NCBI GenBank assembly: GCA_963932465.1
Contig: OZ010795.1
Span: 19,651,197 to 19,715,196, forward strand
Reading direction: 5' to 3'
Source: Maratus speciosus
Taxonomy: Eukaryota > Arthropoda > Arachnida > Araneae > Salticidae
DNA: 64,000 bases
Within the stretch, counting starts at the first letter, position 1. Each line of letters starts with the position of its first letter. The notes below the pieces were generated by a model. That model was not told the DNA's origin. It saw nothing but the letters and a program-made list of their open reading frames with translations, and searched no databases. This document shows, in pieces, positions 1-10,615 of the stretch. A program made the position numbers and the translations under genes.

Positions 1-78
1 TTTTTTTTTCATCGGGGATGACACTAAATTCTGAAAAAGCAGAATTCCTGTTTTCTAGTTATTTATTACTTTCTTCTA

Positions 79-859
79 TCTTTACAAGAAGAAAGTATTG
101 GATTCGTGAAAATTTTCGACTTCCGGTTTTTGACGGTTTTATACGTTTTAGAATGTCCTGAACATGATTGGATGGTTTTTAGAAAATGTCTTTCTGTCAC
201 TCTGTGAGTCTGTATGTGACACAAATTTTGTAGGCGCTGGGCGCTCTATCTCAAGAACTAATGCACGGAATTGCGCAAAACTTTAGATTCAGTTAGACCT
301 TGATATAAACAGGTCCTGATTAGTTTTTGGAGAAAATCAGCTAACAGGTGGCGCTGCTATGCGATATTTTTCACGATTTCTGCAATAGCTATATCTGAAG
401 AACTACCGCACAGATTTTCATAAAACCTCAGATTCAGTTAGTCCGGGATATAGTTTGGTGCTGATATGTTGCATTTTTCATGATTATCGAAATAGCTCTA
501 ACTCAAGAAAAAAATGCATGTATTTTCATCAAACTTCAGATTCAGTGAGTCCCTTATATGAATTAGTGCTGTTTAATTTTCGTTTTAAATCGTCCAACAG
601 GGGCCGCTGCTGTGCTGCATTTTTGACGATTTCCGCAACAGTTGTATCTCAATAACTAATGCATGAATTTTCATCAAGCTTCAGATTTACTTACTTCCTG
701 CCACAAATGGATCCTAATTAGTTTTTGGTGTAAATCGCCCAACAGGTGGCGCTGCTATGCAGAATTTGTTACAATTTCCGCAATAGCTCTATCTAAAAAA
801 TGCTGCATTTTTAACAGTATGAAATAGAAGAAAGTTTTGGGATTGCCACTTCTGACTAG
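79..859 (+). mobile_element. Helitron-like non-autonomous element H1
   Basis: The left end reads A then TCTTTACAAG and the right end reads GACTAG followed by T, matching the Helitron rule (5' TC, 3' CTRR, insertion between A and T). The interior is a degenerate tandem array of about 120-140 bp units. Each unit contains versions of GGTGGCGCTGCTATG, GCAATAGCTCTATCTCAAG and a TTCAGATTCAGTTAGTC block. The same ends and units recur at 33171-33744 (minus strand) and 55837-60093, and a unit fragment lies near 21500. There is no coding capacity. Helitron assignment is inference from termini shared by several copies; the hairpin expected upstream of CTAG is poor in this copy. Confidence 0.6.
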
Positions 860-904
860 TTTTTATTTCAGATTGATGTTTTTAAGTTAAAAATACATGC
901 AAGT

Positions 905-944
905 AAAAAAAAAAAAAAAAAAAAAAAGAGAGAGAGAGAGAGAG
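905..944. repeat. A23 run followed by (GA)n
   Basis: A 23-base adenine run passes directly into about eight GA dinucleotides. Simple sequence repeat. Confidence 0.95.
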
Positions 945-2000
945 TGTAATTTTTGCATTAAAAGTAATTAAGTAAAACTGCAGATTTCTTATTTGCAGTA
1001 TTTATTTTTATGAAATACTTTCGTTATAAGAAATCATTTTCAAATCATTAAACAAAGTTTTTACTTATTTTTATTTTTTACTTTAAATGTCGACTGCGGA
1101 ATTTATTCACTAAAGTACAAAAGAAGAAATAGGAAAGGTTCTTCGTGAGAATAAAAATTATGAATGAAAAAGACAACAAATAAATACTGTTATAAATGTG
1201 TAAATTTTAAAATTTTAATAGTGTTAAAGGGATTTTAAAGATTTTAAACGAATTCAAATGTATTACTTAAAATTTTTATTGCAGCTTTATTTTTCATTTC
1301 TTGTAGGATTTAAGATTTATCATTAAAATTGTAGAAAATATTGATGTTGACATTCAACATGTGCGTTAAAATCGTGATAAATTGAAGTAACAATAGTTTT
1401 GTTTTCTTATTCATCAGGTGAAGTACGATCACCAAAAAGTAAATTATAGTTGATTTTAATGTTTGTGGCATACTGTGAATAAATTGGCACTAAAAGCTGT
1501 CAAATAATACATGTGCATGAATATTTAGTGTCTTTTTTATAAATAGAAACGAGCATCTTGAAATTTCTACACGTGTGTAAATCGTAAGTTATGTCAGTTT
1601 GTGTGTTATTTTATTTAAATCCATATTTTAATCCTTTTTGTGTAGATAAGAATTTTTTATTTGTACATAATAAGAAAAGCTAAGTCTGTTTTTTCAAATA
1701 TTTCTTTTTATACATCGAATTTTATGCAAATCATTATTCACTTGAGATTTTTGTGTATATGAATATTATATTTTATATTATGTTACATTTTATTATTTGA
1801 GTTTTGACTTTTAGTATTTTTATCCAGTATATCTTTAAAAAGTTAATAAAATGAAAGAGTCCAGTGAGTTGACAACCTCAACCACTTTTAAGAGACAAGT
1901 CATAAAAACAAAATATGAACAGGAAGTTTACCCCTGTCAATTTCCTTCCAGTTATCCAAACATCCTCATTTCCCCCCTTTAGATATAGGATACGAAATCC
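945..2000. other. AT-rich stretch, nothing recognised
   Basis: Very AT-rich sequence with stop codons in every frame, no terminal repeats and no recognisable domain. On the gene model proposed here it lies downstream of the last exon I can see on the minus strand, so it may be intron or 3' flank. Confidence 0.5.
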
Positions 2001-2100
2001 AATCCCCGATTAGTGTGTCGTTGGGAGCCGTAACTAAAGAATAAAGGGGTTGAATGAAAGAAAAGAAAAACGATGCTCTGAAAATGACTCGGTCCACCAC

Positions 2101-2306
2101 CTAACGAATGTTTGGAAACAGCTATGAAATGGCTCGAACGGCAGAAGAACGCTGATCCTATCCCACTAGAATATTTAAGAAGAATTCGAAATAGGACAGC
2201 ATTGAAAAGAATGTCTTCGTTGAAACAAGCAACAATCGAAAGCTTTTTTGCTTCAATTATAATCTCTGGAGTTCAGAAAAATGATAAAATAAATAAATTA
2301 ATTTAA
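2101..2306 (+). pseudogene. pogo/Tigger-type transposase, C-terminal relic
   Basis: The frame beginning around 2107 reads ECLETAMKWLERQ and continues through a section containing RIRNRTALKRMSSLKQ and ending near ATIESFF. Tigger/jerky-like DDE transposases end with the same layout: a helix with a WLE motif, an R-rich stretch, then SSLKQ..(I/L)..FF. The N-terminal DNA-binding part and the DDE core are absent upstream. An A-run follows the stop codon. This is a dead transposon fragment with no host function implied. Confidence 0.75.
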
Positions 2307-2492
2307 AAAAAAAAAAAAAAAAAAAAACTAAATCACGCCAGCAAATAGTGCTTCCTATCCTAAGCTTGGATAAAGTGTGAAAGTCTTAGCATAGTCAGGA
2401 ACATCCCTTAAATTGTTTGTCCATTTATCCGAACTTTTGCTAGTCCGAACTAGGGTCGGTCCTGACTTGTTCGGATAATCGGCGCTCTACTG
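2107..2492 (+). mobile_element. 3' fragment of a pogo/Tigger element
   Basis: After the transposase relic the sequence ends with a typical pogo-family right terminus: TTCGGATAATCGG then CGCTCTACTG followed by TA. The TTATCCGAACTT and TAGTCCGAACT motifs just inside are subterminal copies. No matching left end (CAGTAGA...) was found upstream, so the element is 5' truncated or its left end has decayed. Confidence 0.7.
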
Positions 2493-2759
2493 TAATTTGT
2501 ATAATTCTAAGACTATCAAGAAATGAATTAAAATTCCTTCTTTACTCACATAAATAAAAAATAAGTTTCAGTGCACTCTTTTATTTAACTGAAGTAAAAC
2601 TGAGCTATTTAAAATACATCAATAATATATCAATACTATTAAAATAAAGAATGCAAAAAGCATTTTAAAAACCAGTAACGCCAGTCAGCAAAAGACTGCA
2701 GAAAGACACAAAAGTATACAAGCTTACAGAAATCTATAAATAGTTGAAATGGATAGTAC

Positions 2760-2811
2760 CTGATAATCTCGGTGAAGTCCTCCTCGCCCTTTTCACACAT
2801 CTTCCTTGATC
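2760..2811 (-). CDS. candidate exon 4 of chromodomain-like gene
   Basis: On the minus strand, TTTCTTCAG is followed by 52 nt and then GTACTATCC, a canonical acceptor and an acceptable donor. The lysine-rich exon at 10616-10736 ends in phase 0. In that phase this exon is fully open and encodes DQGRCVKRARRTSPRLS, ending one base into a codon. It is basic like an HP1 hinge, but I recognise no domain. A second open frame (SRKMCEKGEEDFTEII) is acidic but has the wrong phase for splicing to the upstream exon. Base composition is more balanced than the surroundings. No following exon was found between here and the window edge. Exon status is moderately supported; protein identity is not. Confidence 0.45.
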
Positions 2812-3053
2812 CTGAAGAAAGTGAAATAAAAAAATTAGTTACATCAAATATAAAATAAATAAAAAATTTGTTATTCGGCAATAAAATTAAAACTGTTAAT
2901 CTATGGGTCGCAATATCCAACTTACGGAAAATAAGTTGAAATGACAGCTTTTGGGGAATGCGAGATAGAGACCGAAATGAAGTCATGAACATTTTTTTTA
3001 CCGGTTAAAAAATTCTCATCGCGCTAGTCATTTACCTGGAAGGCCAAGAAATA

Positions 3054-3528
3054 CAGGGTATCCCAAAAGTCCCTGATACATTACAAAATTCAATATAAAA
3101 TCAAGTAATCCTTCTCATGATGTGATGAAAAGTTTTTCTCCCCCCCCAAGCGAATAAGAAAATGAGTTCCAAACTTTGATCATAGATGGCACCACTTGTC
3201 CGTATATTTGGTTTCAAACATGCTTTTTTCTGATTTTCCGATTCATTTCAATTTTGTTTCGAAGTACCTGTACAACCTGTACAATGAGCTTTTCCGCTGG
3301 AAGTCGTCATTTCTGTGTCAAAGTATCAAAACTAATCTGAAAATCAGAAGAAAAGAATGTCTGAAACCAAACATAGGACAAATGGCGCCCTCTAGGATCA
3401 GATCGTAGTTTTGAACTAATTATTTTCGTTCACTTGAAGAAAACTTTTCATCGTGAGAAGCATTTTAGCCCATACGACAATTACAATATTGAATTTTAAA
3501 ATATGGCAGGGGCTTTTTGGACACCCTG
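3054..3528. mobile_element. Short TIR element, Tc1/mariner-like (TA target)
   Basis: Terminal inverted repeats CAGGGTATCCCAAAAGTCCC and, on the other side, the complement of GGGGCTTTTTGGACACCCTG, flanked by TA on both sides. Length is 475 bp. The inner sequence is partly palindromic: the block around 3100-3180 and the block around 3370-3470 both carry AAAAGTTTTTCTC/GAAAACTTTTCATC-like segments in opposite orientation. There is no open frame worth calling. Confidence 0.7.
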
Positions 3529-3681
3529 TATCTCTTCGTCAAATGCGATGAGATAAGAGGTAAATTCTCAAAAAAAGAAATGCGAAAAATAATACATAAA
3601 CGCATTCGATTTGAAAATTAAAAAAAAAAATTGGCGATTGACAACCATTTTAAGAGATCTACGATAATAGTTAAGTATCCG

Positions 3682-3893
3682 CAGGGGTGATTCTGAGTGA
3701 AAAAAAAATTTCGGAAATTCACATCACCTTTTGGGAAATACAGTAGCGGGTTTGTTTTTTTTCGGCAAACATTTGTCGAAATTCGTGATATAGTTTAAGT
3801 CCGATTTTTCGGAATTATGACCGATTTATTTTTTTAAGTTTCGGAAATGACGGCCTTAATTTTTTTGGAATTTTCGAAACAGAATCACCCCTG
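3682..3893. mobile_element. 212 bp TIR MITE, probably hAT
   Basis: Ends CAGGGGTGATTCTG and CAGAATCACCCCTG are near-perfect inverted repeats. Flanking octamers AGTATCCG (left) and AGTATTCA (right) agree at 6 of 8 positions, suggesting an old 8 bp duplication as in hAT. The interior repeats TCCGATTTTTCGGAA and TTTCGGAAATGACGG. A related longer copy follows immediately. Confidence 0.65.
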
Positions 3894-3919
3894 AGTATTC
3901 ATAACGCTTTATAGTCTAT

Positions 3920-4402
3920 AAGGGGGGGGGGGGGGGGTGATTCTGAGGTAAAAAAAAAAAAATCTGAAATTTACAGCAAATTTTCTGAAAGGTTACGACA
4001 GGGGGGAGGGGGGGGGAATCCACTCCTTGCACTAACTAGTTTTTTTTTTTCGCGATCTTTAGATGAAATGTGCCTTTTTCGCGATCTTTTGAGTAAATTT
4101 GAATTTGCCGTTTTCTCGAGATCTTTTGGGGAAATTTGTCGTTTTCTCGCGATCTTTTGAGTAAATTTGTCGTTTTTTCGCGATCTTTTGAGTAAATTTG
4201 CCGTTTTTTTCGCGATCTTTTGGAGAAATTTGCCGTTTTTTTCGCGATCCTTTGACGAAATTTGCCGTTTTTCCGCGATCCTTTGACGAAATGGGTTTTT
4301 TATTCGGCAAACATTTGTTGAAATTCGCGACATAGTTTATGTCCGATTTTTCGGAAATGACTGCCTTAATTTTTCGGAATTTTCGAAACAGAATCACCCC
4401 TG
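3920..4402. mobile_element. Second, expanded copy of the same MITE
   Basis: It starts in a G17 run continuing into GGGTGATTCTGAGG and ends in CAGAATCACCCCTG followed by AGTATTCATAACGC, the same right flank as the copy just upstream. MITE plus flank therefore appear to have been duplicated in tandem. This copy differs by carrying a minisatellite at 4051-4290. Confidence 0.6.
4051..4290. repeat. Minisatellite, about 30-33 bp, 8 units
   Basis: Eight tandem units of the form CGCGATCTTTTGAGTAAATT plus TGCCGTTTTTT, with small length changes. Because many units are multiples of three, both overlapping minus-strand frames stay open for over 100 codons and read as a SKDREK-type repeat. I regard that as a by-product of the array, not a protein. 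Confidence 0.85.
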
Positions 4403-4410
4403 AGTATTCA

Positions 4411-5020
4411 TAACGCTTTAGTCTATGGATGGCAGAATTTTAGAATATGCTTATTATTTTAGATAGTTCCCCAGAAATGTACCAAACAGTAAAATTTTTT
4501 CGAAACGTTTAATATTAATTTATTAATTGATAATTAAATTCAGAAAATATTGCATTGCCAACTTGAGAACACAACAATACACAATTCCTAGAACTCTAGC
4601 ACAATGAGGAGGTGAGTGAAAAATCTTCTCATACATGGAGCAAAATAAATAAAGGCAAGTTAAAAAAGCATTTATTTTTCATTTCAGAATTTAACACTTT
4701 TATAGCCTTTAAACTTTTAATGAAATTTATAGAATCTAATAGACCTAATTATATAATAGAGTTAAGTGCTAAGTTTATCTAATTTAGCGATCACATTCAA
4801 CCAGTTTTATAGATTCAAAGTACATTTTTGTGGATTTATGGGAAAATACACCCCATTATTTTTATTTTTCATTAAAGTGAAAAGAAGGTAACAGAAATTT
4901 ATTTCAAGAAATCACAAAATAGTAGAAGAAAAATCATATATGTGTTGTGCATTAGAATTCCTTGAGCAGAACAAAAAATAGTGTCAGAATAAATATTCTC
5001 CTAATAAAATTATGTTTATA
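4411..5020. other. AT-rich stretch, nothing recognised
   Basis: No repeat ends, no domain and no splice-bounded open frame that I can defend. A plus-strand ATGAGGAG followed by GTGAGTG near 4603-4615 resembles a donor site but has no partner. Confidence 0.4.
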
Positions 5021-5525
5021 CTAGCTGACCCGCTCGGCGTTGCCTGGGCTCGTGATGAATGAATAATAAATGAACTTCAAATTTGTATGCTTTTACATCT
5101 TTAACGCCATTTTGTCTGAATTTATATTTTTAAATGAACAAATTGCGAACAAATATTGAATTAAAAGTATATGCTATTTGGTATTTTATTTTCTGCGTAA
5201 TTTGATTTTTGCAGCCGTTCTGAAAGCGAACGAAACCACCGAGGTTTTTAATGATTTCGTCAACATTTTCACACATTTATTTTTTGTAAAAAAGATTTCT
5301 ACCCGTCCGAAAGTTTAAAAATTTTTGTAAGTGATATAAATCTGGTTCCTTGAGATTCTCTAAAAGACTGTGTTAAAATGCTGACGTTTAGTTACTTTTA
5401 GTGTAGAAAAAAATATCGTCTCCGTGAGGCGCGAAGTGACCTGCGTTAGCCGGTGTATTTGAAAAAGTTAAAATTCAAATTTTTTAAAACCGATTACAGC
5501 ATCGATTAGAAGGTTTCTTCTTTAA
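5021..5525 (+). repeat. Dispersed repeat starting ACTAGCTGACCCGCTCGGCG
   Basis: The left edge carries a motif (ACTAGCTGACCCG.. followed by GTTGCC) that recurs in altered form near 8070 and 52743. The right part, 5215-5525, aligns base for base with 9080-9375: both share CGAGGTTTTTA-like, TTTCTACCCGTCCG/TTCTATTCGTTCG-like and GCGTTAGCCGGTGTATTT segments. No coding capacity was seen. Class unknown. Confidence 0.6.
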
Positions 5526-5706
5526 CCCCCTGGCCGCCGAGCAAAAGGGCAAAATTATGTTTTTTTCTCTGTAATCTTTTGAAAATGCTAAAAAAAGATT
5601 ATTTTTCCAACAGGATATAAAAAATTTAATTACGTAATATAATCCATGAGGGTATTAATCATTTATCAATGCTTTATAACAGCATTATATTACTCGAGTT
5701 ATATTA

Positions 5707-6305
5707 CAGTAGAACCTCTTTTATCAGAAACTCTCGATTAACCGAAATCCATTTTTAAAGCTTTTTTTTTTTCAACTACCCTATTCCTTGTGTGCAAGCG
5801 GTACTTTCCGAACTACGAGTACATATAAATATTTTTGATCCCCTTTCTTAGAGTTCCTTTGAATTCAACTTGAGCTCCCGTAAGCTGCGGAGTGGAACGA
5901 ATAAAACGAACAAATTAGCAATTCTGAAGCTTTTGAATGTTTCGCAAAAGTTTTGGCATGGCTGGAGCAGCAGAAAGACTGTGATACTGGTGAACTAATA
6001 ATATTAAAAAACTCTGTGATAGAGCTTCTAAGCAAAAGCAATCGAAACTACGATAAACAAAACATTTTTTCAAACCCTTGTGATATATGTAAAAGGTAAT
6101 AAATTTCAAAATTAAATTTCATGTAATTTATTCTTGTTTCTATTTTGCTATTACTTTATTTTCATTAAGAACTTGTTACCACGATACGAAATATTGCAAA
6201 TATGTCTCCTTAATCTTAAAATTGAAGCATTCTCGATTATCCGAAAATTTCGATTTTCCGAAAGCGGGCCAGTCCCAATTACTTCGGATAATCGAGGTTC
6301 AACTG
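5707..6305 (+). mobile_element. Tigger/pogo element, internally deleted
   Basis: Left end CAGTAGAACCTC and right end GAGGTTCAACTG are inverted repeats flanked by TA. Subterminal copies of CTCGATTAACCGAAAT and GATTATCCGAAAATTTCG lie inside. It carries only the 3' end of the transposase. Two close relatives are at 37605 and 40791. Length is 599 bp. Confidence 0.85.
5908..6099 (+). pseudogene. Tigger transposase C-terminal relic
   Basis: The frame reads NEQISNSEAFECFAK, then VLAWLEQQKDCDTGELIIL, then a stretch ending near CDICKR before TAA at 6097. The WLEQQ..CD...L.LLK layout is the standard end of pogo/Tigger DDE transposases. A stop codon precedes NEQIS and the catalytic core is missing. Matching relics, with different lesions, occur at 37920 and about 41010. 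Confidence 0.75.
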
Positions 6306-6715
6306 TATTTAAAATAATGCTACTATTGCAGTGAAACCTGCAGTTTATTGAAAGGATATATCAGTTCACGGTGGTCAGAAGGTTAAGAACATATTGTTGG
6401 TTTGACAGTGCCTTTAAACTGCGCTATGGAGCAGGGCCGTAGGCTGAGCAAAGTCAGGGGCCCAGTAGTGAGCTATTGTACCTTTCAGCCGAATGTTTTT
6501 TTTTCTTTTTTTTTTTACTTTTTAAATTATTTTTTTTATGTATTTTTAATAACATTTTATTTTGTTTTTATCGAAATTCATTTTTTTTTTTTTTTTTTTT
6601 TTTTTGTCAAAGATCTTGATCAGATTTCGAAATAGAAAACATATAGTGCTTTTCTTCTATATCCACCATTCTTTATAAAAGTTTTTGAAGGCTGCAAGTT
6701 CTATTTAAAAAATAA

Positions 6716-7850
6716 AATGGCATTTTAGTATTTTTGGGGTGCACCTATCAATGGGCGAAAAAGATGAAACCAAAGGTTCAAAACTTCTTTAATACTATTA
6801 CTTCCATCAAACAAAACAGATATGCGCTTTTTTTTCAACAGGAACCATTTTTTTAAAGGGGCCGAGATGAAAGAAATTTTGCAGGCTCTAGATTCTTTTT
6901 GAATTGTCTTTTTTAGGGTCCCCTATATAAGAGCGAAAAAGTTGGAGCCCAAGATACAAAACTTTTAAGCCCACTTTTTTATTCAAATTTTTAAAAAATA
7001 TGCTTTTAAATCTCACTTAGGAACCCAATAAGTTTCAAAACTTCGTTATACTATTACTTCCTTCAACCAAATGTGCTTCCTTTCTATAGTCATTATTCTT
7101 TTTAAAGTTGCCCAGATGGAAGAAATTTTGCACGCTCTTAATACTTTTTTAATTGTCTTTTTGGGGGACCCCAATAAAAGTGAAGAAAAGTTGGAACTCA
7201 AGATTCAAAACTTTTAGGCCTCATTTTTATTATTCAAATGTTTTAAAAATATGCTTCTTAATATCATTGGGGACCCCAACACAGTTCAAAACTTTCTTAA
7301 TACTATTACTTCTTTTGACCAAAACAGATATGCGCTTTCTTTCTATAGCCAGTATTCTCTTTAAAGGTTCACAGATGAAAGAAATTTTGCAGGCTCTAAA
7401 TTCTATTTTAATTGTCTTTTTTAGGGCCCCCTATAAAGGTGAGGAAAATTTGGAGCCTAAGATTCAAAATTTTTATGCCCCATCTTTTTATTCAAATGTT
7501 TTAAAAATATGCTTTTTAATCTCGTTGGGGGCCCCAACAAGGTTCAAAACTTTCTTAATACTATTACTTCTTTTGACCAAAACAGATATGCACTTTCTTT
7601 CTATAGCCAGCATTATCTTTAAAGGTTCCCAGATGAAAGAAAATTTGCAGGCTCTAAATACTTTTTTAATTGACTTTTTTGGGGCCCCCTATAAAAATGA
7701 GGAAAAGTTGGAACTCAAGATTAAAAACTTTTAGGCCCAATTTTTATTATTCAAATGTTTTAAAAATGTGCTTTTTAATCTTGTTGGGGCCCCAATAACG
7801 TTAAAAACTTTTTTAATACTATTACTTCTTTTAACCAAAACAGACATGCC
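6716..7850 (+). repeat. Tandem array, about 258 bp period, 4.5 copies
   Basis: The landmark GATGAAAGAAATTTTGCAGG recurs at 6865, 7115, 7374 and 7632, giving periods of 250, 259 and 258. Each unit contains GGGGCCCC-type segments, AATACTATTACTTC and CAAAACAGATATGCGC. The last two units keep one frame open for 193 codons (7153-7734) because 258 is a multiple of 3. The hydrophobic low-complexity product has no family resemblance. Confidence 0.85.
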
Positions 7851-8064
7851 CTGAACAAAAGCACGAAACTCGAAAAAATACAAAAAATAACATAAAAAAT
7901 TAAATGAAAAAAATTCTAATCAAAAAATTTAAAAACCTGTTTCGAGCAACTTCAGGCATACAGGTAACCTTCCTGTCAAATTTTGTACGGAACAGAAAAA
8001 CATCTGGTCAGACAAAGAAAAACTCTGGACAGACAAACGTCTGTCTTTATTATTAGCTACTAGG

Positions 8065-8200
8065 AAACCCGTCTTCGTTGCCCAAAGAATGGTACCTTCT
8101 ATCCGAAGGTATTTTTTTTTCTTCTTAAATTTCAACTTGGGTGACAATTTTAAACTGGAGAAAACCGAAATGTATGAAAACAACATCCCAAAAGTATTTT
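8065..8200. repeat. Diverged copy of the CTAG..ACCCG repeat edge
   Basis: The segment TACTAGGAAACCCGTCTTCG followed by TTGCCC resembles the left edge of the repeat at 5021. The remainder is too diverged to align by eye. Confidence 0.35.
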
Positions 8201-9079
8201 TTTTTTTAATTAGTAAATCTGTACATATATATGTATTTAATAAAAGGCACCAATCCGAGCGGGAAAAAAAATGTTGTAAGTGAATATTTTCTGCTTAAAG
8301 AAAATCTGTCTGGGCCACGCGGATGGCATTGTCAAACTGAAGAAAAAATTGAAAATACGAAAACGACTTCCATATTTTTTATTTATTTATTTTGTTTATG
8401 ATCAATACTTAGCAATTTATAACATTTGTAAAAGGAATTCAGTTTCAAACTTTTTTGCCACATTTTGTCCTCTGCTGTTTTTAAAATTTTCGAGAATTTT
8501 TATGTGATTTTTAGCTTTTTTTCACTTTTCTGGTAGTTTTTTTAATATTCGTAAAAAAAAAAAAAATAAACCCGGTTTCAATTTTTAGCCCAATATAAGT
8601 AAAGTTTGATCTCTATGAACTTTGAAATTTTTTATGCAATTTTTGGCGTTCTTTCGCGTTCTTCGGTGATTTTTTTGACATTTTTTTTCTAAATGGAAGA
8701 ATTCTCAGTTAAATTTTGCAAGTCCTTTGATTAAATTCACATTGTAAGAATATCAAATCTGTTCCTGTAGCAACGTGAACGAAATGTTGAAAATTTGAAT
8801 TTAATCTGGATCTGAATAAAAAAAATTACAATAATTCAATGTTCGTATGATTCGAGATCGGAGCGCACAAAGCCCCTATGGGTGTACCATGCCGAAAGCA
8901 GTGCAGCCCAACTGCAAATTCGTTCAATTTGAAGTTCGTTTTGGAAAATTCGACCAGCGAAACTGCACTGGTGTTGTTATAAAATGGAACTCGGGTGGAA
9001 AATTAAATATAGATATTTCTCTAAAATCTTAGAGGGGGGGGGGCTCTGAAGACCTTGCTACGGCCCTGCTATGGAGGAG

Positions 9080-9375
9080 CGAAACCGTGACGAAACACTC
9101 AGGTTTTTACTGATTTAGTCGAAACTTTTGCACATTTTATTTTGTAAAAAACATTTCTATTCGTTCGAACGTTTCCAAATTTTTGTAGATGATGTAAGTC
9201 CGGTCTAATTAGATGCTCTAAAAAAATTGTGCTAAAATGCGAACGTTTATTACTTTTAGCGTAGAAAAATATCGCCGCCATTAGGCACGAAATGACTTGC
9301 GTTCGCCGGTGTATTTAACAATGTTAAATTTCATATTTTAAAAATCCAATCGCACCATGGATTACAAGAATGTTT
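9080..9375 (+). repeat. Second copy of the 5215-5525 dispersed repeat
   Basis: It shares GGTTTTTACTGATTTAGTCG-like, TTTTGTAAAAAACATTTCTA-like and GCGTTCGCCGGTGTATTT segments with 5215-5525 in the same order and orientation. It ends where the palindromic MITE at 9380 begins. Confidence 0.65.
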
Positions 9376-9379
9376 CAAA

Positions 9380-9625
9380 TTAAGAGGCTACTTCCGCCAC
9401 CTGAAAGACCCGCTCACTAATGCTAATACTATGGAAGAAATTTTTAAACATATCTTGTTTGCATTTCGGTATTTTTAAAGAATTCCTTTTGCATTGGCTA
9501 GCTGAGATCGATCTGTAGAAAGGGCGTTTTCTACTTTTTCGATTTTGTTTATAAATATGTTTCATTAGGACACTTTTCAGATACCTATTTCGAAAGTGAA
9601 AGCAAAGATATTTTTTTCCAAAGTC
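9380..9625 (+). mobile_element. Left half of a palindromic (hairpin) MITE
   Basis: Begins TAAGAGGCTACTTCCGCCAC, then carries in order GCTCACTAATGCTAAT, GCATTGGCTAGCTGAGATCG, ATCTGTAGAAAGGGCGTT and TTTTTCGATTTTGTTT. Full copies at 45.6 kb and 50.9 kb are followed by the reverse complement of all this; here the second arm has been lost or has diverged. Confidence 0.65.
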
Positions 9626-9689
9626 TTCTGGATGCAAATGCAGCCTTAGTAAATATTGGCGACAATGGTCTGCATTCATCTAGCATTGC

Positions 9690-10396
9690 ATTCTTATGAG
9701 ATATTCAACGTAATAAATACAAATAAAATATTAAAATGAACTATAATTTCTCAAGTAGAGGATACTTACTAATATTTACTACGAAAGAAGGGGGACTTTC
9801 GATTTAAATGGACCAACTGCAAACTGCCGCCCGAGATTTTGTTAGCTCTTTCAAGGTATTCAAAGGAATATCTAATGTTAATTTAAAAAAACGCACCATT
9901 GTAAAGAAAATTTTTGACTTGTGACATTTGGATAAAAAGCGTTTTTCCGTTTTTAATGACAAAAAATACTGAAAATTTATAAAATTAAGGTTATCATAAC
10001 TCGGTAAATTTTATTTGTACAAAAATGAAAGTTTTATTGTTTTACTTATTAATACACAAAGAAAGTTTTACTAAATATATAGTACCTGAATCCTGCAAAA
10101 AAATTAAATTTCTGTAGACATATTTTATATAAATGCATTTAATGGAATGAAGCCTAATTTTAATTCCAAAACTGCAAACGGCACCAATAATATTTAACTA
10201 ACATTTTCCTATTATATTGTAAATGAAAATAAACAAGTTCGTATTTTCTAATAAATTCGTTTATACATTGCGGTGTCAGTCCATTATTTTATCAGTTTAT
10301 AAACAGAATTACTCCGCGCCGGTAAGTGTTAATTGCATTGCCCAACTTTGTACGAGAAGCAGTTGAGAAATGCAAATGGACAGGCAGATTTTAATA
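9690..10396. other. AT-rich stretch, probable intron, nothing recognised
   Basis: No repeats with clear ends and no open frames of interest. It falls in the intron between the two lowest-coordinate exons of the minus-strand gene. Confidence 0.4.
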
Positions 10397-10575
10397 TACC
10401 GTAATTTCCGACGTATAATCCGCGGATCAAACAATTCAGTTTGGACCCAGAAATTTTAATTAGGAATTGAAGCTAAGTACTTACCGCGATCTAAAAAGTT
10501 ATATTTTGTTTAAAAATATTTCTGGGTCGAAAAATGATTTTTTGATCCGCGGATTATACGCCGGAAATTACAGTA
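10397..10575. mobile_element. 179 bp palindromic MITE
   Basis: Left end TACCGTAATTTCCGACGTAT continues into ATCCGCGGATCAAACAATTC; the right half is its reverse complement, ending GCCGGAAATTACAGTA. A second copy lies at 35744-35908. The TCCGCGGAT core and TA ends suggest a Tc1/pogo-derived MITE. Confidence 0.8.
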
Positions 10576-10615
10576 ATAGTAGATAGAAAGTGAAAATGAT
10601 TAGGAATGGACTCAC

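Noticed and set aside
2639..2992. 117-codon minus-strand frame
   Set aside because: Only the 52 nt between the splice sites looks exonic; the rest is AT-rich intron that happens to be open. Its frame (SRKMCEKGEEDFTEII) also does not fit the phase of the upstream exon.
3922..3937. Poly-G run as assembly gap or adaptor
   Set aside because: Similar runs occur many times in different contexts, and flanking element structure continues across them.
3971..4397. Two overlapping minus-strand frames of 112-120 codons with SKDREK repeats
   Set aside because: Both are readings of the 33 bp minisatellite in different frames; neither has splice or start context.
4560..4620. Plus-strand ATGAGGAG followed by GTGAGTG as a possible first exon
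   Set aside because: Only a donor-like match, with no upstream promoter features, no partner acceptor and no coding content.
7153..7734. 193-codon plus-strand open frame
   Set aside because: It spans two units of a 258 bp tandem array; the frame stays open because the unit is a multiple of three. Low-complexity hydrophobic reading with no family match.
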